Assembly: GCA_947471745.1 (NCBI GenBank) | Contig: CANJKZ010000956.1 | Span: forward strand, 372,001 to 436,000 | DNA from: Closterium sp. Naga37s-1 | Taxonomy: Eukaryota > Streptophyta > Zygnematophyceae > Desmidiales > Closteriaceae | Length of the DNA stretch: 64,000 bases | Direction: 5' to 3' | Part shown: piece after piece, positions 8,854 to 20,339 of the stretch | Layout of the letters: every line of letters begins with the position of its first letter | Numbering within the stretch: position 1 is the first letter of the stretch | Program-made: the position numbers and the translations under genes | Notes under the pieces: generated by a model | Told to the model about the DNA's origin: nothing | Seen by the model: the letters and a program-made list of their open reading frames with translations, nothing else | The model's database searches: none

Positions 8854-11800
8854 TCAAGAAGTGAGCAAGTGAGGCCAAGTAGGCACAAGACCTTCCATCG
8901 TACAGAAGCGCTGATGATCACCAGGCGGAAGTGCCTTGGTAAAGATATCAGCAGTGTTGGCCTCAGAGGCCACGTAAGCAAGTCGCAGCTGACCACGCTG
9001 CTGCAGCTCACGAGCAAGGAAGTAGCGAAGAGCAATGTGCTTCGTTCTGTGCTCCAGTCTGTGCTCCCGACACAAGGCCAGCATGGCCTTGTTGTCTACG
9101 TACAGAACTGGAGGAGAACGAGGCGACTCTCCTAGGTCAGTCAGCAGGTAGGTAAGCCAGCGTAGCTCCTGTGCAGCCATGGCCCCCGCGTAGATCTCAG
9201 CCTCACAGCTGGAGCTGAGAACAGAAGACGAGCGGGTAGACCGCCACGAAACAGAGCCGGAGCCAAGGCTGAAGGTGTAACCCTGTGACGACCGCTGCGT
9301 AGGCTGGTCGTCAACCCAAGAAGCGTCTGCGTGACCTGTGAGGACCACTCGACGTCGCCCTCCAAGCACTAGCCCCATGCCCGACGTACTGCACAAGTAG
9401 CGCAACACCCTCTTCGCTGCAGCCATGTGCTCTGGTCGGTGTCTCCCAGGAGCAACATAGCGTGCTAAGATGCTAAGAGGGTATGCTAGGTCAGGTCGTG
9501 TGCAGGTCATCAGGTACATGAGGCAGCCAACAAGCTCTGGGTAGGGGCCACTCGGCTCGACGGACTCATCCGAAGGCAGAGCTGAGAGCGAGTGGCGAGT
9601 AGACAGAGGAGTGGCCTGAGGCGAGGAGTACGTGAAGTCGAAGCGCTGAAGGACCTGCTGCACGATGTGTGACTGAGTCAGGGTAATGGTGCGCTGTGCT
9701 CTGTCCCAGGTGATCTGCAAGCCAAGGTAGCTGCGCAGTTCACCCAGGTCTGTGCACGTGTGTCTCTTCTGTAGCTCTGACTTCACGTGGGCGAGTCCAG
9801 CAGTGTCAGCAGTGGCAAAGACCAAGTCGTCGACGTACACGAGGATGTAGAACGGCGGCAAAGAGGTGTCGGTGCGTAGAAACAGCGACGGGTCGGCAGT
9901 AGAAGGAGCAAACCCAAGAGCCGCAAGTGTAGTCCTCAGTGTGTCGTGTCACTCACGGGGCGCCTGGCGGAGACCGTAGACTGGCCGCTGGAGGCTCCAC
10001 TGGGTACCAGGAGGAAACGACCCAGTGAAGCCAGGTGGGCGGCGCAGCCAGATCTCCTCGTGCAGGCTGCCCTGCAGGAAAGCTGTGCTGAAGTCAAGAG
10101 AGTGAAGCTCGTAGTCGCGCTGAGCAGCAACGTGCAGTAGAACCCGAAGAGTGGTCATCTTCGGGGTCGGAGAGAAGGTCTGAAAGTAGTCAACTCCCTG
10201 CCGCTGACTGAAGCCTCGAGCCACGTAACGCGCCTTGAAGACAGGGGGAGAACCCGGCGGCCGCTTCACCCTGAAAATCCACATGCCACTGACGATGTTT
10301 GCCCCAGGTGGGGGAACCTCGTCGACGTAGGTGCCTGTGGACTTCCAGGAAGCCATCTCTGCGTCCATGGCTGACTGCCACTGAGAGGAGTAGGGACCCT
10401 CGATCGCCTCAGCGTACGATCGAGGAGTCGGGATGTCTGGTGCATCCGGGTCTCCCTCAGGGGCAATCAGCGTGGACACGAGATGAGGCAAAGCAGCAGC
10501 AAAACACTGGAACTCCTCCTGCCTGTCCTCAAGGACGTCCGTGCTAAGAGCACACTCACCCGCGACGGACGGAGGACAGACAGACTCAAACTCAGCAACG
10601 AGACTAGTGGCGTAGTCTAGACGACAGCGAGCAGCAAAGTCGACAAGCTCAGCAACTAAGGCAGACGCAGCAGTGGACTCAAAGGAAGGGTCAGTGACAA
10701 CAGTGGCCAGGAGACGCGTGACAGGAGGACTGGCAGCACGAAGAGAGTCAGACTCCGGGTCAGCAAGAACAGGAAGAGAGGACTCTAGAGGAGACGGCAA
10801 CGGGACACGTAGAGGAGCAGTGGAAGGACGCAGTGCCATCTGGTGTGTGACTGGGACCGCAGGAGGACGCGGACGCGGTGCACGACGACTAGTGCGAGCA
10901 GCACGAACAGGTGACGCAGGACGAGACGCAGGCTCACGACGCTCAGCAAGACCTCCAGTAGGACCAGTGTAGGGAGAAGGAGCAGGAAGGGGGGAGGCGG
11001 GCTGTAACTGTGACCGCGACTGGACAGGCTGTGGACACTCTAAGGGAGGAGCAGGACCAGTAGAGGGCGGGAGACCAAGAACCTGCTCAAGGAGCGGAAC
11101 GAAGTACGGCTGCGGCCGCGCAGCGCCTCCAGAACCAGCAGGGACAGCACCAGTACCCCCAGCGGCAGCACCAGCGCCAGCAGCACGTCCAGCTCCAACA
11201 GCTCTAGAAGCACCAGCGCCAGCAGCACCACCAGCGCCAACACCCACAGCAGCGTTAGCTCCAGCAGCTCCAGCAGCTCCAGCTCCAGCAGGACCGTCAG
11301 CTCCAGTACCGCCAGCAGCTCCAGAAGTACCTCCAGCAGGACCAACTTCAGCAGCTCCAGCAGCACCCCCAGTCCCAGCAGCTCCAGTACCGCCAGTACG
11401 AGCACCTCCAGGACCAGCAGCAACAGTAGCACCTCCAGCTCCAGCAGCACGGCTCCAGCGCCGGGCAAACCACTCGCGCAGCTCCTGCGCAGAGAGTAGC
11501 TCCCGCCTCGACGAAGCACCGCCAGAGGCCACCCGAGCAGACCCAGCACCCCCAGGCTCCGCACCCCCAGGCTCCGTACCCCCAGGCTCAGCACCCCCAG
11601 GCTCCGCACCCCCAGGCTCAGCACCCCCAGACTCAGCACCCCGAGACTCAGCACCCCCAGGCTCCGCACCCCCAGGCTCAGCACCCCCAGACCCGGCACC
11701 CACAGGCTCAGCGCCCCTAGCAGCACCAGACTCAACAGCTACCTCGACAGGCTCGACAGCGTCTACCTAGGACACACTTGACGGGGCAGGACCCTGAGGG

Positions 11801-14755
11801 GGGAAAGGGTCTACCGGGGGAGGACCTGGCGTAAGGAAGAGCGGCGGCGGGGGGAGGGGCGCAGTGCGGTAGGGGAAGAGTCGGTAGTAAGGCACCGACT
11901 CGTCAAAGGTGACGTCCTGGGAGGACAGAACACGGCGCGAGGTGGGGTGGTAAAACTGCCAACCAGGCGCGTCAGGGGGGAAGCCAAGGAAGACGCAGGG
12001 AACAGCACGGGGGGACAGCTTGTCCGCAGACGAGTCGCGGACAAACGCCCGAGATCCCCAGACCCGAAACGCAGACGCATCGCCAAACTTCCCCGTCCAC
12101 CGCAAGGTGGGGGAGGTCTTTGGCAAGGAGACCCGGGCTTGAAGGTTGAGCTGATGCGCTGCGTACTGAACCGCAAACGGCCACCGAAAATGGGGAGCAG
12201 CCGCATGGATCATGGACGTACGAGCGACGTCCATGACCATGCCAATGCGGCGCTCAGCAATCCCATTTTGCTGTGGAGAGGCCGGAAGCGTGAAGGTCTG
12301 GCGGATGCCCTGTGCACGACAGAAGGCTCCCAGACGGGCAGAGGAAATCTCCCCGCCTCTGTCAGAGTGCAGACGCAGAACAGGAAAGTCCGAGGCGAAA
12401 CTCTCTCTGAGCTGGAGACGAGCTGCGCGGATCCAGTCGATCAACACCTCAGTGACGTCACCCTTGCTGCGCAAGGGGAACACCGTGGTGTAACGCGAGT
12501 AGTCGTCAACCACCAACAGGAAGTAACGCTCGTGACCCTGGCCACGGACGCGGGCGGGGCCCCACACGTCCATGTGAAGAGTCTGCAGCGGAGCCTCTGT
12601 CGGAGGAAACTCGGAGGAGTGAGGGGCGGCGCGCTGCCGCCCCTCGACGCAGGGGACGCAGGTAGGGGCAGGCCCCGGAGGTAGGGGAGGTAGGGACCGG
12701 GGGAGACCAGAGACAAGGACACGGGAGGCCATGCCTCGGAGACGAGGCAAGGAGGGGTGACCAAGGCGGTGGTGCCAAAGGAGAGTCTGGTGGGACAGGA
12801 GACGACACGAGCAGGGAGCAGACTCAGGACCAGACCTGGACGCTGAAGCAAACACCTGACTCAACGTAGCTACCTGACCAGACTCAGCAACCGGAGGAGA
12901 CTCTTTAGTCAGTGTGTACAGGCTCGACCCCGGCCGACAAGTAAACGTGGCCAAGTGTCGGCCCGTCTGAGCACACGTACAGTGGGTCACCCGCTGACTC
13001 GCAGGAGTGAACTGGTCAACCCCCCGATCCTGTAGATCAGCACCACTCACCAAGTTCGTAGAGAACGAGGGGAGGTAGAGACCTGACAGGGTGCCAGAGG
13101 GGGCTGCCGGACACGGTAAGACAGTGGAGAAGCGAGCAAGGACGGGACCCCCAGAGGGGTCCGCCAGGGAGACCGCAACCGGCCGACTAAGCGGCGTAAG
13201 CGTGGTGCGGTCTCGAAAGAAGGAGCGGGAAGCACCCGAGTCAAGGGTGAAGGTGTGTAAGGCCTGAGCCGACGTGGTACCTGAGAGAGCAGACGCACCA
13301 GCACCTGGGGCAGCAGACGCACTAGCACCTAGAGCAGCAGTCACACCAGCACCTAGAGCAGCAGCCTCAATGCCCGGGTCAGGCGGAACACACAGGTAGC
13401 AGTCACCCTCATCACTAGTAGACACAGCATACATGGCAGCAAGAATAGCATCATAATCAAGATCAAAGATAGCAACCCCCGCCCTAGACAGGTCTCCCCA
13501 GCGAGGGATCTCAGTGGCGTCAGGGAACTGGTGACGCCACGCGTCCGTCAGGCGGCCGAAGCAGTGCTGGGTGGAGTGTGGGCCCCCGCACTGCTCACCA
13601 GTGCGGTCGCCGGTACGGAGGACGTAGGTGCAGGGACCAGTACCCCCACCTCGCTGACGCCCAGAGTACCACTCACGAAGCTGCTGGGGGGACGGGGTCT
13701 CACGACTGCGCTGCTCCTGCTGGCGCGGACCACCACCGGAGCCACTCCTCTGCACAGAGCGGCGACCAGCTCCACCGCTGTCTCCGCCGCCTCCGCTATC
13801 TCCGCCACCTCCGCCACCTCCGCTCCCTCCGCCACCGCTGCCGCCTCCTCCGCCTCCACTGCTGCCACCGACACCTCCACCCCCGCCACCACTCCCACCA
13901 CCACCCCCACCCCCTCCACTGCCCCCACCACCACCTCCACCGCCCCCGCGAGCCCCTCCAACGCCCTTGCCCCCCTTGCCCTTGCCAAGGCGGCGTCTCC
14001 CGCTAGGGGCAGACGCAGCACCGGCCGACTCGAAACCAACGAGGTCGGCCGCAGCAGCAGAAGCAACCGAGGGCAAGAGGGGGGAGGGGGAACACCCCGC
14101 AAAGACGGGGGTGCGAGGGTCACCACGAGAGGCTCCTACAGCGACTATGCTCTGCTCTGCTGCTAGGAGGCGCTCCTCGAGGAGGTCAACGGTGAGTGTG
14201 GTGGGGCAAACTGAGAGGAAGTGGTCCCTGACTAAGCGAAGGGAGTCAGGGAGCCAGGTGACTATGTAGTAGAGGGTGATGTACATGGGGGGGGGGTTCT
14301 TGGCACAGAACTCAGCAGGAAGCGCAGTGCGGTAGCGAGTGTCGCTAGTGCGAAGGTGCGTAATGAGGTCAGCGACTGTGGGAAAGGCAGCAAGGTCAAG
14401 GAACAGGTACGGCAGCATGAGGCGGCTAAGCGCAGCAGTGGCAGGGGAAGAGTAGCGCGCAACTACAGCGGCGTCCAAGGTCTGAGCACTCTTGTACTGG
14501 CTAAAGTGCGCACGCTCAGTGGTCGGTAAGTGGCGACGCACAGCAAGACGGGCAGCAGCATCGCGTGTGGCCCACTATGAGCGAACAGTGCTGTCAGCAG
14601 TAGCAGGCGGGGCAGGAGAGGCACCAGAGGTGAGATCGAACAGGGAGAGTCCGTCTGCTCTATCGCACTATAGGAACAGCTGGAGGTCATCAACCCAGAC
14701 CTCAAAGTCAACAGCACGACCCTCAGCATGAAAGGTAAGAACACTGGGGGTAGCC
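8854..14755 (-). pseudogene. Element B gag-pol
   Basis: On the minus strand, gag starts near 14755 (MATPSVLTF-like, matching element N). The Gly-rich tract is at about 13980-13760 and the Cys/His motif at about 13650-13570. The protease LDSGAS lies near 13235. Integrase runs from about 12800 to 12130 with SDRGGE near 12360 and NGIAER near 12265. An Ala/Gly hinge spans about 11760-11130. Reverse transcriptase and RNase H occupy about 10450-8854, with YVDD near 9835. It is one of the more complete copies of group 1 but is broken in a few places. Confidence 0.85.
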
Positions 14756-15809
14756 ATGACTGCAGTGGCCTAGGAGGGAGTGATCTCCCCAGTCCAAGTA
14801 AGTAGGGCCGGGGCGCGCTTGGCGGCTCGGCGGCAGGGCGGCTGGGCGGCAGGGCGGCTCGGCGGCCCGGCTGCTGGGCGGCTCGGCGGCTCGGCTGCGG
14901 GGCGGCTCGGCTGTCGGGCGGCTGGGCGGCAGGGCGGCTCGGCGGCCCGGCTGCGGGGCGGCTCGGCTGCTCGGCTGCTGGGCGGCTCGGCTGTCGGGCG
15001 GCTCGGCGGCTCGGTTGCTGGGCAGCTCGGCAGCTCGGCTGTTGGGCGGCTCAGCTGCTGGGCGGCTCGGCGGTGAAGGGGCCGGTAGAGGTGGCGACGG
15101 GGCCGCTAGGGGCGGCTACGGGGCCGCGTAGGGAGGGGAGCGGCGACGGGGCCGCTAGGGGCGGCTACGGGGCCACGTAGAGGGCGGCGACGGGGCCGCG
15201 TAGGGGCGGCGACAGGGCCGCGTAGGGGCGGCGACGGGGCCGCTAGGGGCGCCGACGGGGCCGCGTAGGGAGGGAGGCGGCGACGGGGCCGCTAGGGGCG
15301 GCGACGAGGCCGCGTAGGGGCGGCGACGGGGCCGCTAGGGGCGGCGACGGGGCCGCGTAGGGGGGGGCGGCGACGAGGCCGCGTAGGGGCGGCGACGGGG
15401 CCGCGTAGGGAAGGATACGGCGACGGGGCTGCTAGGGGCGGCGACGGGGCCGCTAGGAGCGGCGACGGGGCCGCTAGGGGCGGCGACGGGGCCGCGTAGG
15501 GGCGGCGACGGGGCCGCTAGGGGCCGCGAGGGGCCTGGAAAGGCGGCGACGGGGCCGCTAGGGGCGGCGACGGGGCCGCTAAGGGCGGCGACGGGGCCGC
15601 GTAGGGGCGGCGACGGGGCTGCTAGGGGCCGCGAGGGGCCTGGAAAGGCGGCGACGGGGCCGCTAGGGGCGGCACGAGGGGCCGTGAGAGGAGCCTCGAA
15701 GGCGCGCAAGACGCGCCTCGGGCAGGAGCGACTGGTGCTCCGGTCAAAAAAAAAAGTTTCAGTGGTGGGCCCAAGGAAGCGTTCCCACTAGGGAACCTGC
15801 TCTATACCA
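14756..15809 (-). repeat. Leader of element B: two minisatellites
   Basis: Next to gag (about 14815-15075) lie GGCGGCTCGGCTGCTGG-like units. From about 15080 to 15710 lie GGCGGCGACGGGGCCGCTAG-like units. Towards the LTR follow GGGCCCACCACTGAAAC and the primer site. Element N carries the same two arrays in its leader, so these arrays mark a subfamily. No gene is supported here. Confidence 0.75.
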
Positions 15810-15937
15810 TGTGAAGAAATGAGGAATGAATGAACTAGCAAACAGTTGGGTACAAGTACTAACCCTAATTGGGTTGTACCCCTTATGGGCTACCCCACTA
15901 CAGCCTACACAAATGTATAAGCTATAATGTTCTGACA
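15810..15937 (-). repeat. 5' LTR of element B
   Basis: 128-bp LTR, minus strand. The primer site follows on its low-coordinate side. On its high-coordinate side it abuts element A reverse transcriptase sequence directly. Confidence 0.9.
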
Positions 15938-16853
15938 CCTACTCCTCTCAGTGGCAGGCAGCCATGGACGCAGAGATGGCTTCCTGGAAGTCCACAGGCT
16001 CCTACGTAGACGAGGTTCCCCCACCTGGGGCGAACATCGTCAGTGGCATGTGGATCTTCAGGGTGAAGCGGCCGCCGGGTTCTCCGCCTGCCTTCAAGGC
16101 GCGTTACGTTGCACGTGGCTTCAGTCAGCGAGAGGGAGTTGACTTCTTTCAGACCTTCTCCCCTACCCCGAAGATGACCACTCTTCGGGTAGTGCTGCAC
16201 GTTGCTGCTCAACGTGACTACGAGCTCCACTCGCTTGACTTCAGCACAGCCTTCCTACAGGGCAGCCTGCACGAGGAGATCTGGCTGCGCCGCCCACCTG
16301 GCTTCACTGGGTCGTTTCCTGCTGGTACCCAGTGGAGCCTCCGGCGGCCAGTCTACGGTCTCCGCCAGGCGCCCCGTGAGTGGCACGACACGCTCAGGAC
16401 GACTCTTGCTGCTCTTGGTTTTGCTCCTTCCACTGCTGACCCTTCTCTGTTTCTACGCACTGACGCTACTCTGCCGCCGTTCTACGTTCTTGTGTACGTA
16501 GACGACCTTGTCTTTGCTACTGCTGACACGGAGGCACTCGCCCACGTGAAGTCCGAGCTGCAGAAGAGACACACGTGCACAGACCTGGGTGAGCTCACAA
16601 GCTATCTTGGCTTGCGGATCACCCGGGACAGAGCACAGCGCACCATTACCTTGACTCAGTCGCACATGGTGCAGCAGGTCCTTCAGCGCTTCGGCTTCAC
16701 CTACTCCTCGCCACAGTCCACTCCTCTGCCTACCGGTCACTCGCTCTCAGCTCCACCTTCGGACGAGTCCGTAGAGCCGAGTGGCCCGTATCCAGAGCTT
16801 GTGGGCTGCCTCATGTACCTGATGACTTGCACACGACCTGACCTCGCATACCC
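15938..16853 (+). pseudogene. Element A reverse transcriptase, first duplicate
   Basis: Copia-type reverse transcriptase. It begins at the SSQWQAAMDAEM segment that opens this domain and includes VYGLRQAPREW near 16350 and the catalytic YVDD near 16495. It ends where the tandem-duplication join places minisatellite sequence. It is an extra copy of the section found again from 17942. Confidence 0.85.
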
Positions 16854-17813
16854 TCGGCGGCTCGGCTGCTGGGCGGCTCGGCGGCTCGGCTGCGGGGCGG
16901 CTTGGCTGTCGGGCGGCTGGGCGGCAGGGCGGCTCGGCGGCCCGGCTGCGGGGCGGCTCGGCTGCTCGGCTGCTGGGCGGCTCGGCTGTCGGGCGGCTCG
17001 GCGGCTCGGCGGCTCGGTTGCTGGGCAGCTCGGCAGCTCGGCTGTTGGGCGACTCAGCTGCTGGGCGGCTCGGCGGTGAAGGGGCCGGTAGAGGTGGCGA
17101 CGGGGCCGCTAGGGGCGGCTACGGGGCCGCGTAGGGAGGGGAGCGGCGACGGGGCCGCTAGGGGCGGCTACGGGGCCACGTAGAGGGCGGCGACGGGGCC
17201 GCGTAGGGGCGGCGACAGGGCCGCGTAGGGGCGGCGACGGGGCCGCTAGGGGCGCCGACGGGGCCGCGTAGGGAGGGAGGCGGCGACGGGGCCGCTAGGG
17301 GCGGCGACGAGGCCGCGTAGGGGTGGCGACGGGGCCGCTAGGGGCGGCGATGGGGCCGCGTAGGGGGGGGCGGCGACGAGGCCGCGTAGGGGCGGCGACG
17401 GGGCCGCGTAGGGAAGGATACGGCGACGGGGCTGCTAGGGGCGGCGACGGGGCCGCTAGGAGCGGCGACGGGGCCGCTAGGGGCGGCGACGGGGCCGCGT
17501 AGGGGCGGCGACGGGGCCGCTAGGGGCCGCGAGGGGCCTGGAAAGGCGGCGACGGGGCCGCTAGGGGCGGCGACGGGGCCGCTAAGGGCGGCGACGGGGC
17601 CGCGTAGGGGCGGCGACAGGGCCGCTAGGGGCCGCGAGGGGCCTGGAAAGGCGGCGACGGGGCCGCTAGGGGCGGCACGAGGGGCCGTGAGAGGAGCCTC
17701 TAAGGCGCGCAAGACGCGCCTCGGGCAGGAGCGACTGGTGCTCCGGTAAAAAAAAAAAAGTTTCAGTGGTGGGCCCAAGGAAGCGTTCTCACTAGGGAAC
17801 CTGCTCTATACCA

Positions 17814-17941
17814 TGTGAAGAAATGAGGAATGAATGAACTAGCAAACAGTTGGGTACAAGTACTAACCCTAATTGGGTTGTACCCCTTATGGGCTACCCC
17901 ACTACAGCCTACACAAATGTATAAGCTATAATGTTCTGACA
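17814..17941 (-). repeat. Duplicated copy of element B 5' LTR
   Basis: Identical in sequence to 15810-15937. Its extra presence is explained by the 2-kb tandem duplication and not by a separate insertion. Confidence 0.88.
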
Positions 17942-19482
17942 CCTACTCCTCTCAGTAGCAGGCAGCCATGGACGCAGAGATGGCTTCCTGGAAGTCCACA
18001 GGCACCTACGTAGACGAGGTTCCCCCACCTGGGGCGAACATCGTCAGTGGCATGTGGATCTTCAGGGTGAAGCGGCCGCCGGGTTCTCCGCCTGCCTTCA
18101 AGGCGCGTTACGTTGCACGTGGCTTCAGTCAGCGAGAGGGAGTTGACTTCTTTCAGACCTTCTCCCCTACCCCGAAGATGACCACTCTTCGGGTACTGCT
18201 GCACGTTGCTGCTCAGCGTGACTACGAGCTCCACTCGCTTGACTTCAGCACAGCCTTCCTACAGGGCAGCCTGCACGAGGAGATCTGGCTGCGCCGCCCA
18301 CCTGGCTTCACTGGGTCGTTTCCTGCTGGTACCCAGTGGAGCCTCCGGCGGCCAGTCTACGGTCTCCGCCAGGCGCCCCGTGAGTGGCACAACACGCTCA
18401 GGACGACTCTTGCTGCTCTTGGTTTTGCTCCTTCCACTGCTGACCCTTCTCTGTTTCTACGCACTGACGCTACTCTGCCGCCGTTCTACGTTCTTGTGTA
18501 CGTAGACGACCTTGTCTTTGCTACTGCTGACACGGAGGCACTCGCCCACGTGAAGTCCGAGCTGCAGAAGAGACACACGTGCACAGACCTGGGTGAGCTC
18601 ACAAGCTATCTTGGCTTGCGGATCACCCGGGACAGAGCACAGCGCACCATTACCTTGACTCAGTCACACATGGTGCAGCAGGTCCTTCAGCGCTTCGGCT
18701 TCACCTACTCCTCGCCACAGTCCACTCCTCTGCCTACCGGTCACTCGCTCTCAGCTCCACCTTCGGACGAGTCCGTAGAGCCGAGTGGCCCGTATCCAGA
18801 GCTTGTGGGCTGCCTCATGTACCTGATGACTTGCACCCGACCTGACCTCGCATACCCTCTCAGCCTTCTGGCTCGCTACGTGGCTCCCGGCAGGCACCGA
18901 AAGGTGCACTGGGATGCTGCGAAGAGGGTGTTGCGATACTTGTGTAGTACATCGGGCATGGGGCTCGTGCTTGGAGGACGGGCTCGAGTTGTCCTCACTG
19001 GTCACGCTGACGCCTCCTGGGTTGACGACTTGGCTACGCAGCGGTCGTCACAGGGTTACACCTTCAGCCTTGGCTCCGGTTCTGTCTCCTGGTGGTCTAC
19101 CCGCTCTTCTTCTGTTCTCAGCTCCAGTTGTGAGGCTGAGATCTACGCTGGGGCCATGGCTGCACAGGAGCTTCGCTGGCTCACCTACCTGCTGACCGAC
19201 TTGGGAGAGGCGCCTCGTTCTCCTCCAGTTCTGTACGTCGACAACAAGGCCATGCTCGCCTTGTGTCAGGAGCACAGACTGGAGCACAGAACGAAGCACA
19301 TTGCTCTGTGCTACTTCCTTGCTCGAGAGTTGCAGCAGCGTGGCCAGCTTCGTCTTGCTTACGTGGCCTCTCAGGCCAACACTGCTGATGTTTTCACCAA
19401 GGCACTTCAGCCTTGTGATCATCAGCGTTTGTGTACTGTGTTAGGCCTTGTCCCTACTGTGCCTCACTTGTTGACTTCTTGA
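17942..19482 (+). pseudogene. Element A reverse transcriptase and RNase H
   Basis: A long open stretch encodes the C-terminal half of copia Pol. It covers reverse transcriptase from the AEMASWKSTGTY segment through FSTAFLQG, VYGLRQAPREW and YVDD (near 18500). The connection follows, then RNase H with HADASWVDD, SSCEAEIYAG, LYVDNKAML and the typical end ANTADVFTKAL. It ends at a stop at 19482, 229 bp before the 3' LTR. This part alone is well preserved; the element as a whole is broken. Confidence 0.88.
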
Positions 19483-19711
19483 CTCTGCTTGTACTGTACT
19501 CTATATACTTATACCTGCATGCTTACACTTGCTAGGTTGTGTTCACTGTACTGTTTGCTTTCCTTTATATAAATCTGCATATGAACTGGCCTTATGGCCC
19601 TTTGCTTGTGCTCAGACTGTGTGGTGACTTTGTGATCCACCCTGAGCTTGCTTTGCTTTTCTTGACTGGTCTTGTGACCTCTTGTTCTCCCCCACTTTGC
19701 CTATGGGGGTG
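19483..19711 (+). promoter_or_regulatory. Element A 3' untranslated block and polypurine tract
   Basis: It contains TATATAAATCTGCATATGAACTGGCC-type sequence, a GTGATCCACCCTGAGCTTG phrase and, at the LTR edge, CCCCCACTTTGCCTATGGGGGTG. The same block recurs in B, D, G, K, O and, in part, H, although their LTRs have diverged more. Confidence 0.65.
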
Positions 19712-19844
19712 TGTCAAACTTCTATCTACTATGGTCTATTTAGGCTGTAGTGGGGTAGCTCTTAGAGGGTACAACACTTATGTGTTTCCTATATGTACCC
19801 ATCTTATTTCTAGTTCATTTATTCTTTCGTCTATCTTTCTCACA
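19712..19844 (+). repeat. 3' LTR of element A
   Basis: 133 bp, directly preceded by the polypurine tract and followed by the target duplication GGGAC. It differs from the 5' LTR at one base. Confidence 0.9.
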
Positions 19845-19849
19845 GGGAC

Positions 19850-20145
19850 TGGGGAGCCTTAACACGGTGCTGATGGGAGAGAATATTAACTCCTCAAAAC
19901 TCTCGACCCTTCTCAATGCTTTGGAGTTGATTCCCCAACTTTTCCGGTACCGCTATAATATAAAGGCTTTCTCTTTGCCTCTAACTCTCCCTTAAAATGT
20001 ACAAAGGATTTAAATCTACGAGAAGTAATATTCTTAGTGAAAGTATCTTTATAGGAGAACTTTAGTGATTTCTTTCTTGTCGAGGTGTACGGCTAGAGTT
20101 TCCCCTCTGTCCTAAAACGGTGGTGATTGCCTCAGTTTTCTGACA
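19850..20145 (-). repeat. Possible 3' LTR of gypsy element J
   Basis: AT-richer sequence that lies just beyond the gypsy integrase end. On the minus strand it begins TGTCAGAAAACTGAGG after a purine-rich stretch (GAGAGGAGGTT), as a gypsy 3' LTR would, and contains TATA-like words near 19960. No matching second LTR is visible in the window, so the call is tentative. It could also be ordinary intergenic sequence. Confidence 0.3.
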
Positions 20146-20339
20146 CATGTCGGAAACCTCCTCTCTTGCTTTCGTACTCCCTTCTCAATCCTGTCCTTCC
20201 TTACCCGCACTATTGCTCCCTCTTTTCTTCTTACCCCACCTTCTCCATGACGTGAGGATGTCGTCCTCGAACGCGTCATGGGACCTGCGGTACTCCCTGG
20301 GTCCAGCTCACTACGGATCCTGGCCACATTAGTCACGTG

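Larger units (their letters stand above)
8528..15937 (-). mobile_element. Ty1/copia element B inserted within element A
   Basis: A near full-length group 1 element of 7410 bp on the minus strand. The LTRs at 15810-15937 (5') and 8528-8655 (3') are 128 bp each and differ at one base, so it is young. All parts are present: LTR, primer site (complement of TGGTATAGAGC just below 15810), minisatellite leader, gag to RNase H coding, conserved 3' untranslated block, polypurine tract, LTR. The flanking 5-mers (CGTGC and CCTAC) do not match, so the borders have been rearranged since insertion. The coding region is broken in a few places. Confidence 0.88.
14860..18857. repeat. Tandem duplication of about 2 kb (two copies)
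   Basis: Copy 1 is about 14860-16853 and copy 2 is 16854 to about 18857. Each copy holds part of the element B leader, the complete B 5' LTR (15810-15937 and 17814-17941, identical to each other) and the adjoining reverse transcriptase section of A. The spacing is 2004 bp at the LTR and 1995 bp near the start; the 9-bp difference is one repeat unit in the array. The unit join is sharp at 16853/16854, where reverse transcriptase sequence meets a GGCGGCTCGG array. Only scattered base differences separate the copies, so the duplication is recent and happened after B landed in A. Confidence 0.9.
682..19844 (+). mobile_element. Ty1/copia element A, composite with nested insertions
   Basis: A group 1 copia element. 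The 133-bp LTRs at 682-814 and 19712-19844 differ at a single base, and the 5 bp outside both ends are GGGAC (677-681 and 19845-19849), a target-site duplication. These features show that 19 kb belongs to one insertion event that later received other elements. Parts in order are the 5' LTR, a primer site (TGGTATAGAGC at 815), a GC-rich leader, gag-protease-integrase-hinge coding, inserted material (6576-15937), a duplicated reverse transcriptase section, reverse transcriptase/RNase H, the 3' untranslated block with polypurine tract, and the 3' LTR. A is young by LTR identity, but its coding region is broken in several places. Confidence 0.9.

Noticed and set aside
16854-17941. A second separate insertion of an element B relative
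   Set aside because: The exact repetition of leader, LTR and neighbouring reverse transcriptase at constant spacing is explained better by one tandem duplication.
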